The notes beneath the pieces were generated by a model. It did no database searches and was not told where the DNA came from. It saw only the letters and a program-made list of their open reading frames with translations. A DNA stretch of 64,000 bases from Enterobacter sp. SA187. GTDB lineage: Bacteria; Pseudomonadota; Gammaproteobacteria; Enterobacterales; Enterobacteriaceae. How positions within the stretch are numbered: position 1 is the first letter of the stretch; the number at the start of each line of letters is the position of its first letter. Below are positions 34,323 to 43,707 of this stretch, piece after piece. The position numbers were made by a program, and so were the translations under genes. The stretch is taken from NCBI RefSeq assembly GCF_001888805.2, contig NZ_CP019113.1, positions 4,030,001 through 4,094,000 of the forward strand. The letters are read 5' to 3'.

Positions 34323-35453
34323 ATGGCATACACCACCTTTTCACAGACGAAAAATAACCAGCTGCTGGAACCGATGTTTTTCGGCCAGCCGGTGAACGTT
34401 GCACGCTACGATCAGCAAAAATATGACATCTTCGAAAAGCTGATCGAGAAACAACTCTCTTTCTTCTGGCGTCCGGAAGAAGTTGACGTCTCCCGTGACC
34501 GTATCGACTTCCAGGCCCTGCCGGAACACGAAAAGCACATCTTTTTAAGCAACCTGAAATACCAGACGCTGCTGGATTCCATTCAGGGACGCAGCCCGAA
34601 CGTGGCGCTGCTGCCGCTGATCTCCATTCCGGAACTGGAAACCTGGGTGGAAACCTGGGCGTTTTCAGAAACCATCCACTCCCGCTCCTACACTCATATC
34701 ATTCGCAACATTGTGAACGATCCGGCGGTGGTGTTTGACGATATCGTGACCAACGAGCAGATCCTCAAACGCGCCGAAGGTATTTCTCACTACTACGACG
34801 ATCTGATCGAGCTGACCAGCTACTGGCATCTGCTGGGTGAAGGCACGCATAACGTCAACGGCAAAACCGTGACCGTTAACCTGCGCGAGCTGAAAAAGAA
34901 ACTGTACCTGTGCCTGATGAGCGTCAACGCGCTGGAAGCGATCCGCTTCTACGTCAGCTTCGCCTGCTCTTTCGCCTTCGCCGAGCGCGAGCTGATGGAA
35001 GGCAACGCCAAAATCATCAAGCTGATCGCCCGTGACGAAGCCCTGCACCTGACCGGCACCCAGCATATGCTGAACCTGCTGCGCAGCGGCGTGGACGATC
35101 CCGAGATGGCCGAGATCGCCGAAGAGTGTAAGCAGGAGTGCTATGACCTGTTTGTACTGGCGGCGGAACAGGAAAAAGAGTGGGCAGCCTACCTGTTCCA
35201 GGGCGGCTCCATGATCGGCCTGAACAAAGACATTCTTTGCCAGTATGTGGATTACATCACCAACATCCGCATGCAGGCCGTGGGTCTTGATTTACCGTTC
35301 CAGACCCGCTCGAACCCGATCCCGTGGATCAACGCCTGGCTGGTGTCCGACAACGTGCAGGTCGCGCCGCAGGAAGTGGAAGTCAGCTCTTATCTGGTCG
35401 GTCAGATTGATTCCGAAGTGAACACTGACGATCTGAGTGACTTCCAGCTCTGA
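34323..35453 (+). CDS. nrdB: NrdB, class Ia ribonucleotide reductase beta subunit
   Basis: 376 residues from ATG 34323 (MAYTTFSQTKNNQ); an in-frame start at 34281 lies inside the REP element and is not credible. The tyrosyl radical residue is Tyr123, Tyr122 without the initiator Met (HSRSYTHIIRN). Di-iron ligands of the family sit in FSETIHS and ARDEALHLTGTQH. It generates the radical passed to NrdA Cys439. Its stop overlaps the yfaE start (TGATG). Confidence 0.98.
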   Translation: MAYTTFSQTKNNQLLEPMFFGQPVNVARYDQQKYDIFEKLIEKQLSFFWRPEEVDVSRDRIDFQALPEHEKHIFLSNLKYQTLLDSIQGRSPNVALLPLISIPELETWVETWAFSETIHSRSYTHIIRNIVNDPAVVFDDIVTNEQILKRAEGISHYYDDLIELTSYWHLLGEGTHNVNGKTVTVNLRELKKKLYLCLMSVNALEAIRFYVSFACSFAFAERELMEGNAKIIKLIARDEALHLTGTQHMLNLLRSGVDDPEMAEIAEECKQECYDLFVLAAEQEKEWAAYLFQGGSMIGLNKDILCQYVDYITNIRMQAVGLDLPFQTRSNPIPWINAWLVSDNVQVAPQEVEVSSYLVGQIDSEVNTDDLSDFQL

Positions 35454-35707
35454 TGAGCCGCGTCATTCTGCGCATCACTGGCACAGAACTCCTGTGCCAG
35501 GATGAACATCCGTCGTTACTGGCGGCGCTGGAATCGCACCAGGTGGCGGTGGAATATCAGTGTCGTGAAGGCTATTGCGGCTCCTGCCGCACGCGGCTGG
35601 TGGCCGGTCAGGTTGACTGGCTGACCGAGCCGCTGGCCTTTATTTCCGCCGGTGAAATCCTTCCCTGCTGTTGCCGTGCGCGTGGCGATATTGAAATCGA
35701 GTTATAG
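35453..35707 (+). CDS. yfaE: YfaE, [2Fe-2S] ferredoxin for NrdB cofactor maintenance
   Basis: An 84-residue plant-type ferredoxin with cluster cysteines Cys37, Cys42 and Cys45 (CREGYCGSC) and a fourth in PCCCRA (72-74). In E. coli it supplies electrons to reduce the di-iron centre of NrdB and restore the tyrosyl radical. It is translationally coupled to nrdB by a one-base overlap and is the last gene of the operon. Confidence 0.95.
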   Translation: MSRVILRITGTELLCQDEHPSLLAALESHQVAVEYQCREGYCGSCRTRLVAGQVDWLTEPLAFISAGEILPCCCRARGDIEIEL

Positions 35708-35790
35708 CGCGTCAGATTTTCCGCAAATGAATTAATTTCCGGCGTTTATTATTTCAGCTCCCCAAACGTCAGCAGCTACCGCAAATAATA

Positions 35791-35822
35791 TAAAAAAACC
35801 CTGAACAGCACTGTTCAGGGTT
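35791..35822. terminator. Terminator between yfaE and the winged-helix gene
   Basis: A perfect 12-bp inverted repeat, AACCCTGAACAG (35797-35808) and CTGTTCAGGGTT (35811-35822). The strong T tract is on the minus strand, so it best serves the winged-helix gene. On the plus side the T tail is weak. Confidence 0.85.
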
Positions 35823-35856
35823 AAATTCCTGGTTGACATCACTCACACAGGAATAA

Positions 35857-36294
35857 CTAGCTCTCCTTTATTTCTTCCGGATGATGATGGAGTTCACTCA
35901 CCCGATAATAAATAGGGGTAATATCGACATAATTGATGCAGTAACCGCTTCCGCGCACGCTGGTGATAAAATCTTCCGGCAGCCCTAACAGACTAAGACG
36001 ACGGTTAAGATTCTTCAGAACCTGCCACAGACGCTGGGTGGACGGAACCAGATCGTTCTCCTCCCACACCACGCGCAGCAGTTCCTCTTTGGTCACGATG
36101 TTCTGGCGGCCATGCTGGAGTAAATAGATAAATAGCTGCAACATCGTATGATTAAATAATACTGAGCCGAACATAAAATATTTCTCAGTACTTCCCTGCG
36201 GAAGGCGGTAAAGTCTTCCGTTGTCAATTTCGAAGTGAACTTCTTTGCCTATCACATAGCCGTACAGCCGATATCCCATCGTGTCGTTGCTCAT
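35857..36294 (-). CDS. Orphan winged-helix DNA-binding protein (OmpR/CadC type)
   Basis: 145 residues from ATG 36294 (MSNDTMGYRLYGYV), with AGGA five bases upstream; an in-frame start at 36354 would add 20 residues. Residues about 50-130 form a Trans_reg_C winged helix (VTKEELLRVVWE, then QRLWQVLKNLNRRL, ending ITSVRGSGYCINY, the usual wing motif RGxGY). There is no receiver domain, no membrane helix and no sensor domain. The N-terminal 45 residues look like the strand region that precedes the winged helix in CadC-like proteins. I cannot name the gene. It stands alone, with its own terminator, where K-12 has inaA and glpQ. Confidence 0.75.
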   Translation of the reverse strand: MSNDTMGYRLYGYVIGKEVHFEIDNGRLYRLPQGSTEKYFMFGSVLFNHTMLQLFIYLLQHGRQNIVTKEELLRVVWEENDLVPSTQRLWQVLKNLNRRLSLLGLPEDFITSVRGSGYCINYVDITPIYYRVSELHHHPEEIKES

Positions 36295-36596
36295 TTGTCC
36301 TGAAACTTTGCAAGGAATGCCTTTTTTATTCCTGTTCATAGGCCATACTGTCAATAAGGTCGATTATATGGCTATGGGAATTAGTTTCAACATACAGGGG
36401 GAAGGTTATTTTGGCACAGGCCATCGCACGTCGACAAAATATTTACACAACCTAAGTAAAATATTAAGCATCTATCCGCGCAAATTGAACTACAAAAAGT
36501 CCAGACACCTGCAGGATGATCGCTATCCGGATCATTAACTTTAAATATTAATTTATGCCTTTTTTGCAGGATAAAATGCTGGTCAGGAATATCGCG
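36295..36596. other. Spacer between the winged-helix gene and glpT
   Basis: About 300 bp, A+T-rich, with no gene I can support. It should contain the promoter of the winged-helix gene. In E. coli, glpQ (periplasmic glycerophosphodiesterase) follows glpT here; no trace of it is seen. Confidence 0.5.
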
Positions 36597-36626
36597 CAAA
36601 AAAATGCCCCTCCGGACGGAGAGGCA
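36597..36626 (-). terminator. glpT terminator
   Basis: TGCCCCTCCG (36605-36614) and CGGAGAGGCA (36617-36626) with one mismatch, followed on the minus strand by seven T. It lies 12 bp past the glpT stop and shows that glpT is transcribed alone. Confidence 0.9.
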
Positions 36627-36637
36627 TCAGACCAGGG

Positions 36638-37990
36638 TTAACCGCGTTTACGGGCTATTGCTTCGTGATGCTTTTTCTCACCGATCATCACCACCAGCAA
36701 CAGCAGCACAGCGATGACGCTACCGCCAATCATCACCATAAAGCCGCCGTCCCAGCCGAAGAAATCGACGGTATAGCCGACAATGGCGCTGGCCGCCACC
36801 GAGCCGCCCAGATAACCAAACAGGCCGGTAAAGCCTGCCGCCGTCCCTGCCGCTTTTTTCGGTGCCAGCTCCAGCGCATGCAGACCAATCAGCATCACCG
36901 GGCCGTAAATCAGGAAGCCGATGACGATCATGCAGATCATGTCCACCGTCGGGTTGCCCGGCGGGTTCAGCCAGTACACGACGGTGGCGATGGTCACCAG
37001 CGTCATAAAGAATACGCCGGTCGCGCCACGGTTGCCCCTGAACACTTTATCCGACATCCAGCCGCACAGCAGCGTGCCCGGAATACCGGCATATTCATAC
37101 AGGAAGTAAGCCCATGACGACTTATCCAGCGCGAAGTGTTTCACCTCTTTCAGATAGGTCGGCGACCAGTCGAGAATGCCGTAGCGCAGCAGATAAACAA
37201 AAACGTTCGCAATGGCGATGTACCACAGCAATTTATTCGGCAGCACATACTGCATAAAGATCTGCTTCGCGGTCAGCTCTTCTTCGGTTTTTTCGCTGTA
37301 ATCATCCGGATAGTCGTTCTTATATTCTTCAATAGGCGGTAATCCGCAGGACTGCGGGGTGTCGCGCATCAGGGCAAAGGCAATGAACGCCACGACGATA
37401 GCCGCGAACGCCGGCATATAGAGCGCCGCTTTCCAGTCGTTGAACCACGCCATGCCGAGCAGGAACAGCAAGGGCGGGATCCCGCCGCCAACGTTATGCG
37501 CGCAGTTCCACACCGACACGATGCCGCCGCGCTCTTTCTGCGACCACCAGTGCACCATGGTGCGTCCGCACGGCGGCCAGCCCATCCCCTGGAACCAGCC
37601 GCATAAAAACAGCAGCACAAACATAATGGCAATGCTGGAGGTCGCCCAGGGCACAAAGCCCATAAACAGCATTACGGCGGCGGCAAGGATCAGCCCCGCC
37701 GGTAAGAAGACGCGCGGATTCGAGCGATCCGACACCGATCCCATGATGAATTTGGAAAAGCCGTAGGCAATGGAAATCCCTGACAGCGCAAAGCCCAGAT
37801 CGCCGCGGGAAAAGCCCTGCTCCACCAGGAACGGCATCGCCAGCGCAAAGTTTTTCCGCACCAGGTAATACGCCGCGTAGCCGAAGAAAATGCCCATAAA
37901 AATCTGCCAGCGTAAACGCCGGTAATACGGATCGATCTGCTGCTCCGGTAACCGGGGTTGATGCGCGGCAGGTTTAAAGATGCTCAACAT
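36638..37990 (-). CDS. glpT: GlpT, sn-glycerol-3-phosphate/phosphate antiporter
   Basis: 450 residues from ATG 37990 (MLSIFKPAAHQPRLP), preceded by GGAGG; an in-frame start at 38050 would add 20 residues. A 12-helix organophosphate:phosphate antiporter of the MFS with the family motif GMGWPPCGRTMVHWW after helix 4. It brings in glycerol-3-phosphate in exchange for phosphate and is the main uptake route for fosfomycin. It reads away from glpABC. Unlike in E. coli it is not followed by glpQ. Confidence 0.96.
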   Translation of the reverse strand: MLSIFKPAAHQPRLPEQQIDPYYRRLRWQIFMGIFFGYAAYYLVRKNFALAMPFLVEQGFSRGDLGFALSGISIAYGFSKFIMGSVSDRSNPRVFLPAGLILAAAVMLFMGFVPWATSSIAIMFVLLFLCGWFQGMGWPPCGRTMVHWWSQKERGGIVSVWNCAHNVGGGIPPLLFLLGMAWFNDWKAALYMPAFAAIVVAFIAFALMRDTPQSCGLPPIEEYKNDYPDDYSEKTEEELTAKQIFMQYVLPNKLLWYIAIANVFVYLLRYGILDWSPTYLKEVKHFALDKSSWAYFLYEYAGIPGTLLCGWMSDKVFRGNRGATGVFFMTLVTIATVVYWLNPPGNPTVDMICMIVIGFLIYGPVMLIGLHALELAPKKAAGTAAGFTGLFGYLGGSVAASAIVGYTVDFFGWDGGFMVMIGGSVIAVLLLLVVMIGEKKHHEAIARKRG

Positions 37991-38252
37991 AAAGCCTCCG
38001 TGGCATGTGTTGTTTTGTAATGAGTGAAAACGAGCGTCACGCCGCCTCAAAAGCGTGCGACGAGTGAAGACTGGACGTTAACGCAGGAAAAGTCGCGTCG
38101 AATGTTACAGAAATATGACAAGGCGCTCAATTCACGCAACAAATGTTCTTTTACTTTCGTTTTATGCGCGAATATGCGCGCAATCAAACAAACCACACAA
38201 GGAATGTGGCTAAATGCGCAATAAGGGTCATTAAGATAAGAGGGAAGCGAAA
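37991..38252. promoter_or_regulatory. Divergent glpT / glpABC control region
   Basis: 262 bp between opposite start codons. GlpR-like operator sequences are suggested by ATGAGTGAAAACGAGCG (38020-38035) and by ATGTTCTTTTACTTTCGTTT (38143-38162), next to a GCGCGAATATGCGCGC palindromic stretch (38166-38181). In E. coli this gap binds GlpR, CRP, FNR and ArcA. I did not find clean CRP or FNR sites by eye. Confidence 0.5.
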
Positions 38253-39875
38253 ATGCGCGACGTGACTGAGTACGACGTCATCATTATCGGCGGCGGCGCA
38301 ACCGGGGCGGGGATCGCCCGCGACTGTGCGCTGCGCGGGCTGCGTGTGGTGCTGCTGGAACGCCACGACATCGCCACCGGCGCCACCGGGCGTAACCACG
38401 GCCTGCTGCACAGCGGCGCGCGCTATGCGGTAACGGATGAAGAATCGGCGCGGGAGTGTATCAGCGAAAACCAGATCCTGCGCCGGGTCGCCCGCCACTG
38501 TATTGAACCCACCGGCGGTCTGTTCATTACCCTGCCGGAAGACGATCTGGCCTGGCAGCAACAGTTTATCAGCGCCTGTACCCGTGCCGGGATCGCCGCA
38601 CAGCCGCTGTCGGCGGAAGAAGCGCTGCGCATCGAACCCTGCGTGAATCCCGCGCTCATTGCCGCCGTGCAGGTGCCGGACGGCACCATCGATCCCTTTC
38701 GCCTGACCGCCGCCAACATGCTGGACGCCCGCGAGCATGGCGCGATTATCTTAACCGGCCATGAAGTGATCGGCCTGCTGCGGGATAAAGATCGGGTGAA
38801 CGGCGTGCAGATCCGCCATCCCTCAACGCAGGCGGTGCAGTCCCTGTACGCGCCTGTGGTGGTGAATGCCGCCGGGATCTGGGGACAGCGCATTGCAGAG
38901 TATGCGGATCTGAGCATCCGCATGTTCCCGGCGAAAGGCGCGCTGCTTATTCTTGATCACCGCATCAACCAGCAGGTGATCAACCGCTGCCGCAAACCTG
39001 CAGACGCCGATATTCTGGTGCCGGGGGATACCATCTCGCTGATTGGCACCACCTCCACGCACATTGATTACCGTGATATTGATAACACCCGCGTCACGCC
39101 GGAAGAGGTGGACGTGCTGCTGCGCGAGGGGGAAAAACTGGCCCCGGTGATGGCGACCTCGCGTATTCTGCGCGCCTATGCGGGGGTGCGCCCGCTGGTG
39201 GCCAGCGACGACGACCCCAGCGGGCGCAACGTCAGCCGCGGCATTGTGCTGATGGATCACGCCGAACGCGACGGTATGGAAGGCTTTATCACCATTACCG
39301 GCGGCAAGCTGATGACCTACCGGCTGATGGCGGAGTGGGCCACCGACGCCGTGTGCCGCAAACTCAATAATACGACGCCCTGCCGCACCGCCAGCGAACC
39401 GCTGCCGGGATCGCGGGAGTCTGCCGCTCAGACCCTGCAAAAAGTGATCTCCCTGTCAGCGCCGCTGCGCGGCTCGGCGGTGTGGCGGCATGGCGATCGC
39501 ACCCCGGAATGGCTCGGCAACGCACGTCTTAGCCGTAGCCTGATCTGCGAATGCGAAGCCGTCACTGCCGGAGAAGTGGAGTACGCGGTGGATAATCTTA
39601 ACGTCCGTTCCCTGCCCGATTTGCGGCGTCGCACCCGCCTCGGCATGGGCACCTGCCAGGGCGAACTCTGCGCCTGCCGGGCGGCCGGGTTGCTGCATCG
39701 CCTGAACGTCACCAACGATGCGCAATCCATCGCGCAATTGTCCGCATTTTTAAATGAGCGCTGGAAAGGCATCCGCCCCGTCGCCTGGGGCGATGCGCTG
39801 CGGGAAAGCGAGTTTACCCGCTGGGTATACCAGGGACTGTGTGGTCTGGAAAAGGAGACGACAGATGAAGTTTGA
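38253..39875 (+). CDS. glpA: GlpA, anaerobic glycerol-3-phosphate dehydrogenase subunit A
   Basis: 540 residues. An FAD site at the N-terminus (GGGATGAG, 13-20), a DAO-type oxidoreductase body, and a C-terminal BFD-like [2Fe-2S] domain with cysteines in CECEAV and CQGELCACRAAG. It is the catalytic subunit that oxidises glycerol-3-phosphate to dihydroxyacetone phosphate under anaerobic conditions, with electrons passed to menaquinone through GlpC. It overlaps glpB by 11 bp. Confidence 0.97.
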   Translation: MRDVTEYDVIIIGGGATGAGIARDCALRGLRVVLLERHDIATGATGRNHGLLHSGARYAVTDEESARECISENQILRRVARHCIEPTGGLFITLPEDDLAWQQQFISACTRAGIAAQPLSAEEALRIEPCVNPALIAAVQVPDGTIDPFRLTAANMLDAREHGAIILTGHEVIGLLRDKDRVNGVQIRHPSTQAVQSLYAPVVVNAAGIWGQRIAEYADLSIRMFPAKGALLILDHRINQQVINRCRKPADADILVPGDTISLIGTTSTHIDYRDIDNTRVTPEEVDVLLREGEKLAPVMATSRILRAYAGVRPLVASDDDPSGRNVSRGIVLMDHAERDGMEGFITITGGKLMTYRLMAEWATDAVCRKLNNTTPCRTASEPLPGSRESAAQTLQKVISLSAPLRGSAVWRHGDRTPEWLGNARLSRSLICECEAVTAGEVEYAVDNLNVRSLPDLRRRTRLGMGTCQGELCACRAAGLLHRLNVTNDAQSIAQLSAFLNERWKGIRPVAWGDALRESEFTRWVYQGLCGLEKETTDEV

Positions 39876-41121
39876 TACGGTGATCGTCGGCGGCGGGCTG
39901 GCGGGTCTGCTGTGCGGCATCAGGCTAAGCCGCAGCGGGCAGCGCTGCGCCATTGTCAGCCGCGGACAGAGCGCGCTGAGTTTTTCCTCCGGCTCGCTGG
40001 ATCTGCTCTCGCGCCTGCTGGACGGCACAGCGGTGCAGGATACTGCCGCCGGGCTGGCCGCGCTTGAAACCCTCGCCCCGGAACATCCTTACAGCCTGAT
40101 CGGGGCCGGGCGCGTGTACCAGTACGCCCGCGAGGCGCAAAACCTGCTGGCAGAATGCGGGCTGAAATTTCAGGGTGATGCCAGCGCCCCGCACCGCCGC
40201 GTGACGCCGCTCGGTATGACGCGTCCGGCGTGGCTCAGCCCGCCGGAAGTGCCGCTGTCGCCGCGCAAAGGAGAGCATATCTGCGTGGTCGGCATCAACG
40301 GTTTTGCCGATTTCCAGCCCCATCTGGCGGCCGCAACGCTGCGTAAACAGGGCCTGCGCGTCACGGCAACGGACATCGATTTACCCCTGCTTGATAAACT
40401 GCGCGACAACCCCAGCGAGTTCCGCGCCGTCACTATTGCCCGCCAGCTGGATCAGGATAGCCATTTCGCTGAACTTTGCGCCGCCCTGCGCCCGCTCAGC
40501 GAAACCCATGACGCCATCTGGTTTCCTGCCTGCTTCGGCCTGACGGACGACAAGGTTTATACCCGGCTTAATGCTGAACTCGCCTGCCCGCTGTACCTGC
40601 TCCCCACCCTGCCCCCGTCGGTACCGGGGATGAGAATGCAGACGCTGCTACAGCAGCAGTTTATCCGCAGCGGCGGCGCGTGGATGCCGGGGGATGAGGT
40701 GCTGCGCGCCACTCTGGATAACAACGTGGTCAGCCAGCTGTGGACGCGCAGGCATGAGGATATTCCGCTGCGCGCCGATCATGTGGTGCTCGCCAGCGGC
40801 AGTTTTTTCAGTAACGGGCTGGTGGCCGGGCGCGACGGCGTGCGGGAAAAGGTATTCGGCCTCGATGTGCTGCACAGCCCCGATCGCGCCAGCTGGTATC
40901 GCGATAACCTGTTTGATGCGCAGCCGTGGCAGCAGTTTGGCGTGCGCACCGATGCCACCCTGCGCGGACAATTACAGGGCGAACCCCTGCAAAATTTATA
41001 CGTTATCGGCTCGGTACTGGGCGGCTATGACGCCATTCACCAGGGCTGCGGCGGCGGAATTTGCGCCGTGACCGCGTTACATGTCGCGCAGCAAATCTGC
41101 GCGCCGGGAGGCTCCGAATGA
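39865..41121 (+). CDS. glpB: GlpB, anaerobic glycerol-3-phosphate dehydrogenase subunit B
   Basis: 418 residues from ATG 39865 (MKFDTVIVGGGLAGLLCG), with AAGGAG upstream inside the end of glpA; an in-frame start at 39754 would lie far inside glpA. A flavoprotein subunit with an N-terminal dinucleotide-binding GGGLAG motif. It joins GlpA to form the soluble catalytic dimer. It overlaps glpC by four bases (ATGA). Confidence 0.96.
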   Translation: MKFDTVIVGGGLAGLLCGIRLSRSGQRCAIVSRGQSALSFSSGSLDLLSRLLDGTAVQDTAAGLAALETLAPEHPYSLIGAGRVYQYAREAQNLLAECGLKFQGDASAPHRRVTPLGMTRPAWLSPPEVPLSPRKGEHICVVGINGFADFQPHLAAATLRKQGLRVTATDIDLPLLDKLRDNPSEFRAVTIARQLDQDSHFAELCAALRPLSETHDAIWFPACFGLTDDKVYTRLNAELACPLYLLPTLPPSVPGMRMQTLLQQQFIRSGGAWMPGDEVLRATLDNNVVSQLWTRRHEDIPLRADHVVLASGSFFSNGLVAGRDGVREKVFGLDVLHSPDRASWYRDNLFDAQPWQQFGVRTDATLRGQLQGEPLQNLYVIGSVLGGYDAIHQGCGGGICAVTALHVAQQICAPGGSE

Positions 41122-42308
41122 ACACCACTCACTTCGACAGCTGTATCAAATGCACCGTCTGCACCACCGCCTGTCCGGTAAGCCGCGTCAATGTCGACTA
41201 TCCTGGCCCGAAACAAGCGGGGCCGGACGGCGAACGTCTGCGCCTGAAAGACGGCACGCTGTACGATGAGGCGCTGAAGTACTGCACCAACTGTAAACGC
41301 TGCGAAACCGCCTGTCCGTCCGGCGTGAAGATCGGCGACATTATCCAGCGCGCCCGCAGCCAGTTCGCGCCGCGTAAACCTTCACTGCGTAACGCCATTC
41401 TCAGCCATACCGATCTGATGGGAAGCCTGTCCACGCCAGTCGCCCCGCTGGTGAATGCCGCCACCGGCATGAAACCGGTGCGCCTGCTGCTGGATAAAGC
41501 GCTGAAAATCGATCACCGCCGTACCCTGCCGAAATATTCCCACGGTACTTTCCGCCAGTGGTATCGCAAACAGGCGGCCGTACAGGCGGCATTTGATGAC
41601 CAGGTGGCCTTTTTTCACGGCTGTTTTGTCAATTACAACCATCCGCAGCTGGGAAAGGATCTGCTGCGGGTGCTGAACGCGATGCAAATCGGCGTACAAC
41701 TGCTGGAGGGTGAAAAATGCTGCGGCGTGCCGCTGATCGCCAACGGCTTTTTTGAAAAGGCGAAAAAGCAGGCCAATGCCAACGTCGCGTCATTAACGCG
41801 CGCCATTAGCGGCAATGGCCTGCCAGTGATCGCCACGTCTTCGACCTGTACTTTTACCCTGCGGGATGAATACCCACATTTGCTGGATATCGATAACCGC
41901 GCGCTGCGTCCGCATATCGATCTGGCGACGCGCTGGCTGTGGCGCAAACTGGAGGAAGGCCGCCGTCTGCCGCTGCGCCCGTTGCCGCTGAAGGTGATCT
42001 ACCACACGCCCTGCCATATGGAAAAAATGGGCTGGACGCATTACACCCTGGAACTGCTGCGTAAAATCCCTGAACTGGAGCTAACGGTGCTGGAGTCGCA
42101 GTGCTGCGGCATTGCCGGCACTTACGGCTTTAAAGCGGAGAACTATACGACCTCACAGGCGATTGGCGCGCCGCTGTTCCGGCAGATTGAGGAGAGCGGC
42201 GCGGATCTGGTGATCTCAGACTGTGAAACCTGTAAATGGCAGATTGAAATGTCCACCCGCCTGCGCTGTGAACACCCGGTGACGCTACTGGCGCGGGCGC
42301 TGGGATAA
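41118..42308 (+). CDS. glpC: GlpC, iron-sulfur membrane-anchor subunit
   Basis: 396 residues from ATG 41118, the E. coli length. Two ferredoxin-type cysteine sets (Cys9/12/15/19 and Cys56/59/62/66) bind [4Fe-4S] clusters, and two CCG domains (CCGVPLIANG, CCGIAGTYGF) follow. It links GlpAB to the membrane and passes electrons to quinone. Last gene of glpABC, followed by a REP pair. Confidence 0.96.
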   Translation: MNTTHFDSCIKCTVCTTACPVSRVNVDYPGPKQAGPDGERLRLKDGTLYDEALKYCTNCKRCETACPSGVKIGDIIQRARSQFAPRKPSLRNAILSHTDLMGSLSTPVAPLVNAATGMKPVRLLLDKALKIDHRRTLPKYSHGTFRQWYRKQAAVQAAFDDQVAFFHGCFVNYNHPQLGKDLLRVLNAMQIGVQLLEGEKCCGVPLIANGFFEKAKKQANANVASLTRAISGNGLPVIATSSTCTFTLRDEYPHLLDIDNRALRPHIDLATRWLWRKLEEGRRLPLRPLPLKVIYHTPCHMEKMGWTHYTLELLRKIPELELTVLESQCCGIAGTYGFKAENYTTSQAIGAPLFRQIEESGADLVISDCETCKWQIEMSTRLRCEHPVTLLARALG

Positions 42309-42317
42309 CCTAACGTT

Positions 42318-42400
42318 GCCCGGCGGCGCTGCGCTTGCCGGGCCTGCGACATTGTCACCGTAGGCCTCGTAGGCCGGGTAAGGCGCAGCCGCCACCCGGC
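42318..42400. repeat. REP pair (BIME) after glpC
   Basis: GCCCGGCGGCGCTGCGCTTGC with GCCGGGC, then an inverted partner from GTAGGCCGGGTAAGG to CCACCCGGC. It lies between convergent glpC and yfaY. Confidence 0.9.
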
Positions 42401-42406
42401 ATTCTG

Positions 42407-43615
42407 CTACTTCGTCCCCGCCGTCACCAGAGTATCGACAACATTGATCCAGCCATGATCGCTGGCGACGTCTTTACCCAGCAACCAGCGACGCAGCATA
42501 TTCAGCGCCATCATCGCGCAGACTTCCTGGCGAACCGCCAGACCGTGGCGGTTGACGCTGAACTGCACCCGCAGCGCATGTACGCCATCCGGCGTTGCCA
42601 GCGCAAAGTTCAGGTGCTCATCATCCATACCGCCGACAAATAACGCCAGCCCGGCCAGATGACGATCGCGCAGCGCCGCCGCCCAGCGCGCCGACTGCTC
42701 CAGATTATCCGCCTGCGACGGCAGCACTTCGCTGGCCAGCAACGGCGCTTCCGCACGGGAAAGTTGCAGCGCCACCAGCCCGCTGGTGAACTGCTCGCTC
42801 AGGGTCAGGCTCAGCTGTCGTTCCCGTAGCTGACGGGCGATCAGCGCCGGTAACCCTTCGGTGCCTTCAAAAATCAGGCTTTCGCCCGCCACGCGCTGCA
42901 CTTCAGGCCACAGGGCTTCCATCTGCTCGCGCGCGTCTGCCGGACCGGTCAGCTTGAGTTCAATAATCGGCATGGAAGAGCGATAGCCCATCACCACGCC
43001 GTCCGGCAGTTGCAGATGTTCCAGGCTCTGGGCGAGATCGCTTTCGGAGCGACCAAAAGTGGTCAGACGCAGGCACAGCGGCGGCGAGGGCAGCGTAAAG
43101 CGCTCGCGCAGGCGCGGCAGAATTTCGCGCTCCACCATCACTTTGAATTCAGAGGGCACGCCAGGGGTGAAAAACATCAGGCAGCGGTTAAGCTGCATGG
43201 CAAAGCCGCAGGCGGTACCCACAGGGTTATCGACCATCTCGGCGCTGGAGGGAATTTCCGCCTGTTTGCGGTTGCTCGGCGCCATCACCTTGCCACGTTC
43301 AGAGAAAAAACGCTCCATGTGCGCAAGCCAGTCTTCATGCAACACCAGCCCCTCGCCCGCCGCCGTAGCGGCAGCCAGCGCGCTCAGATCGTCGCTGGTC
43401 GGCCCGAGGCCGCCGTTCACAATCAGCACATCGGCGTGTTCGCTGCGCTCGCGCAGTATGGCGACAAGGCTGTCGAGATCATCGCCGACGGTCTGGCGGC
43501 GCGTTAAAGGTAATCCCTGATTAAAGAAAACATCAGCCAGCCACGCGGCGTTAGTGTCCACAATTTGTCCGTGCAACACTTCATCGCCGGTTGACAGCAT
43601 TTCCACGTTTAACAT
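42407..43615 (-). CDS. yfaY: YfaY, CinA-like protein
   Basis: 402 residues from ATG 43615 (MLNVEMLSTGDEVLHG), with GGAG six bases upstream; an in-frame ATG five codons earlier is less likely. The N-terminal half is a MoaB/CinA domain (VNGGLGPTSDDLSA). The C-terminal half resembles the CinA nicotinamide-nucleotide amidase domain but is divergent, as in E. coli YfaY, where deamidase activity has not been found. Function uncertain. Convergent with glpC. Confidence 0.9.
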   Translation of the reverse strand: MLNVEMLSTGDEVLHGQIVDTNAAWLADVFFNQGLPLTRRQTVGDDLDSLVAILRERSEHADVLIVNGGLGPTSDDLSALAAATAAGEGLVLHEDWLAHMERFFSERGKVMAPSNRKQAEIPSSAEMVDNPVGTACGFAMQLNRCLMFFTPGVPSEFKVMVEREILPRLRERFTLPSPPLCLRLTTFGRSESDLAQSLEHLQLPDGVVMGYRSSMPIIELKLTGPADAREQMEALWPEVQRVAGESLIFEGTEGLPALIARQLRERQLSLTLSEQFTSGLVALQLSRAEAPLLASEVLPSQADNLEQSARWAAALRDRHLAGLALFVGGMDDEHLNFALATPDGVHALRVQFSVNRHGLAVRQEVCAMMALNMLRRWLLGKDVASDHGWINVVDTLVTAGTK

Positions 43616-43707
43616 TCTTTTCTCCAGCATTAGCGGTCAAAACACTATAACGCATGGCGGGGGAATGCAGGAGGGAAACTGGCGCGGCAGGGTGCCGCGC
43701 CGGAGGA

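Noticed and set aside
36367..36538. Possible 56-codon small gene on the plus strand (MAMGISFNIQGEG...) upstream of the winged-helix gene
   Set aside because: No good ribosome site, no recognisable family, and it runs across the probable promoter region of the opposite gene.
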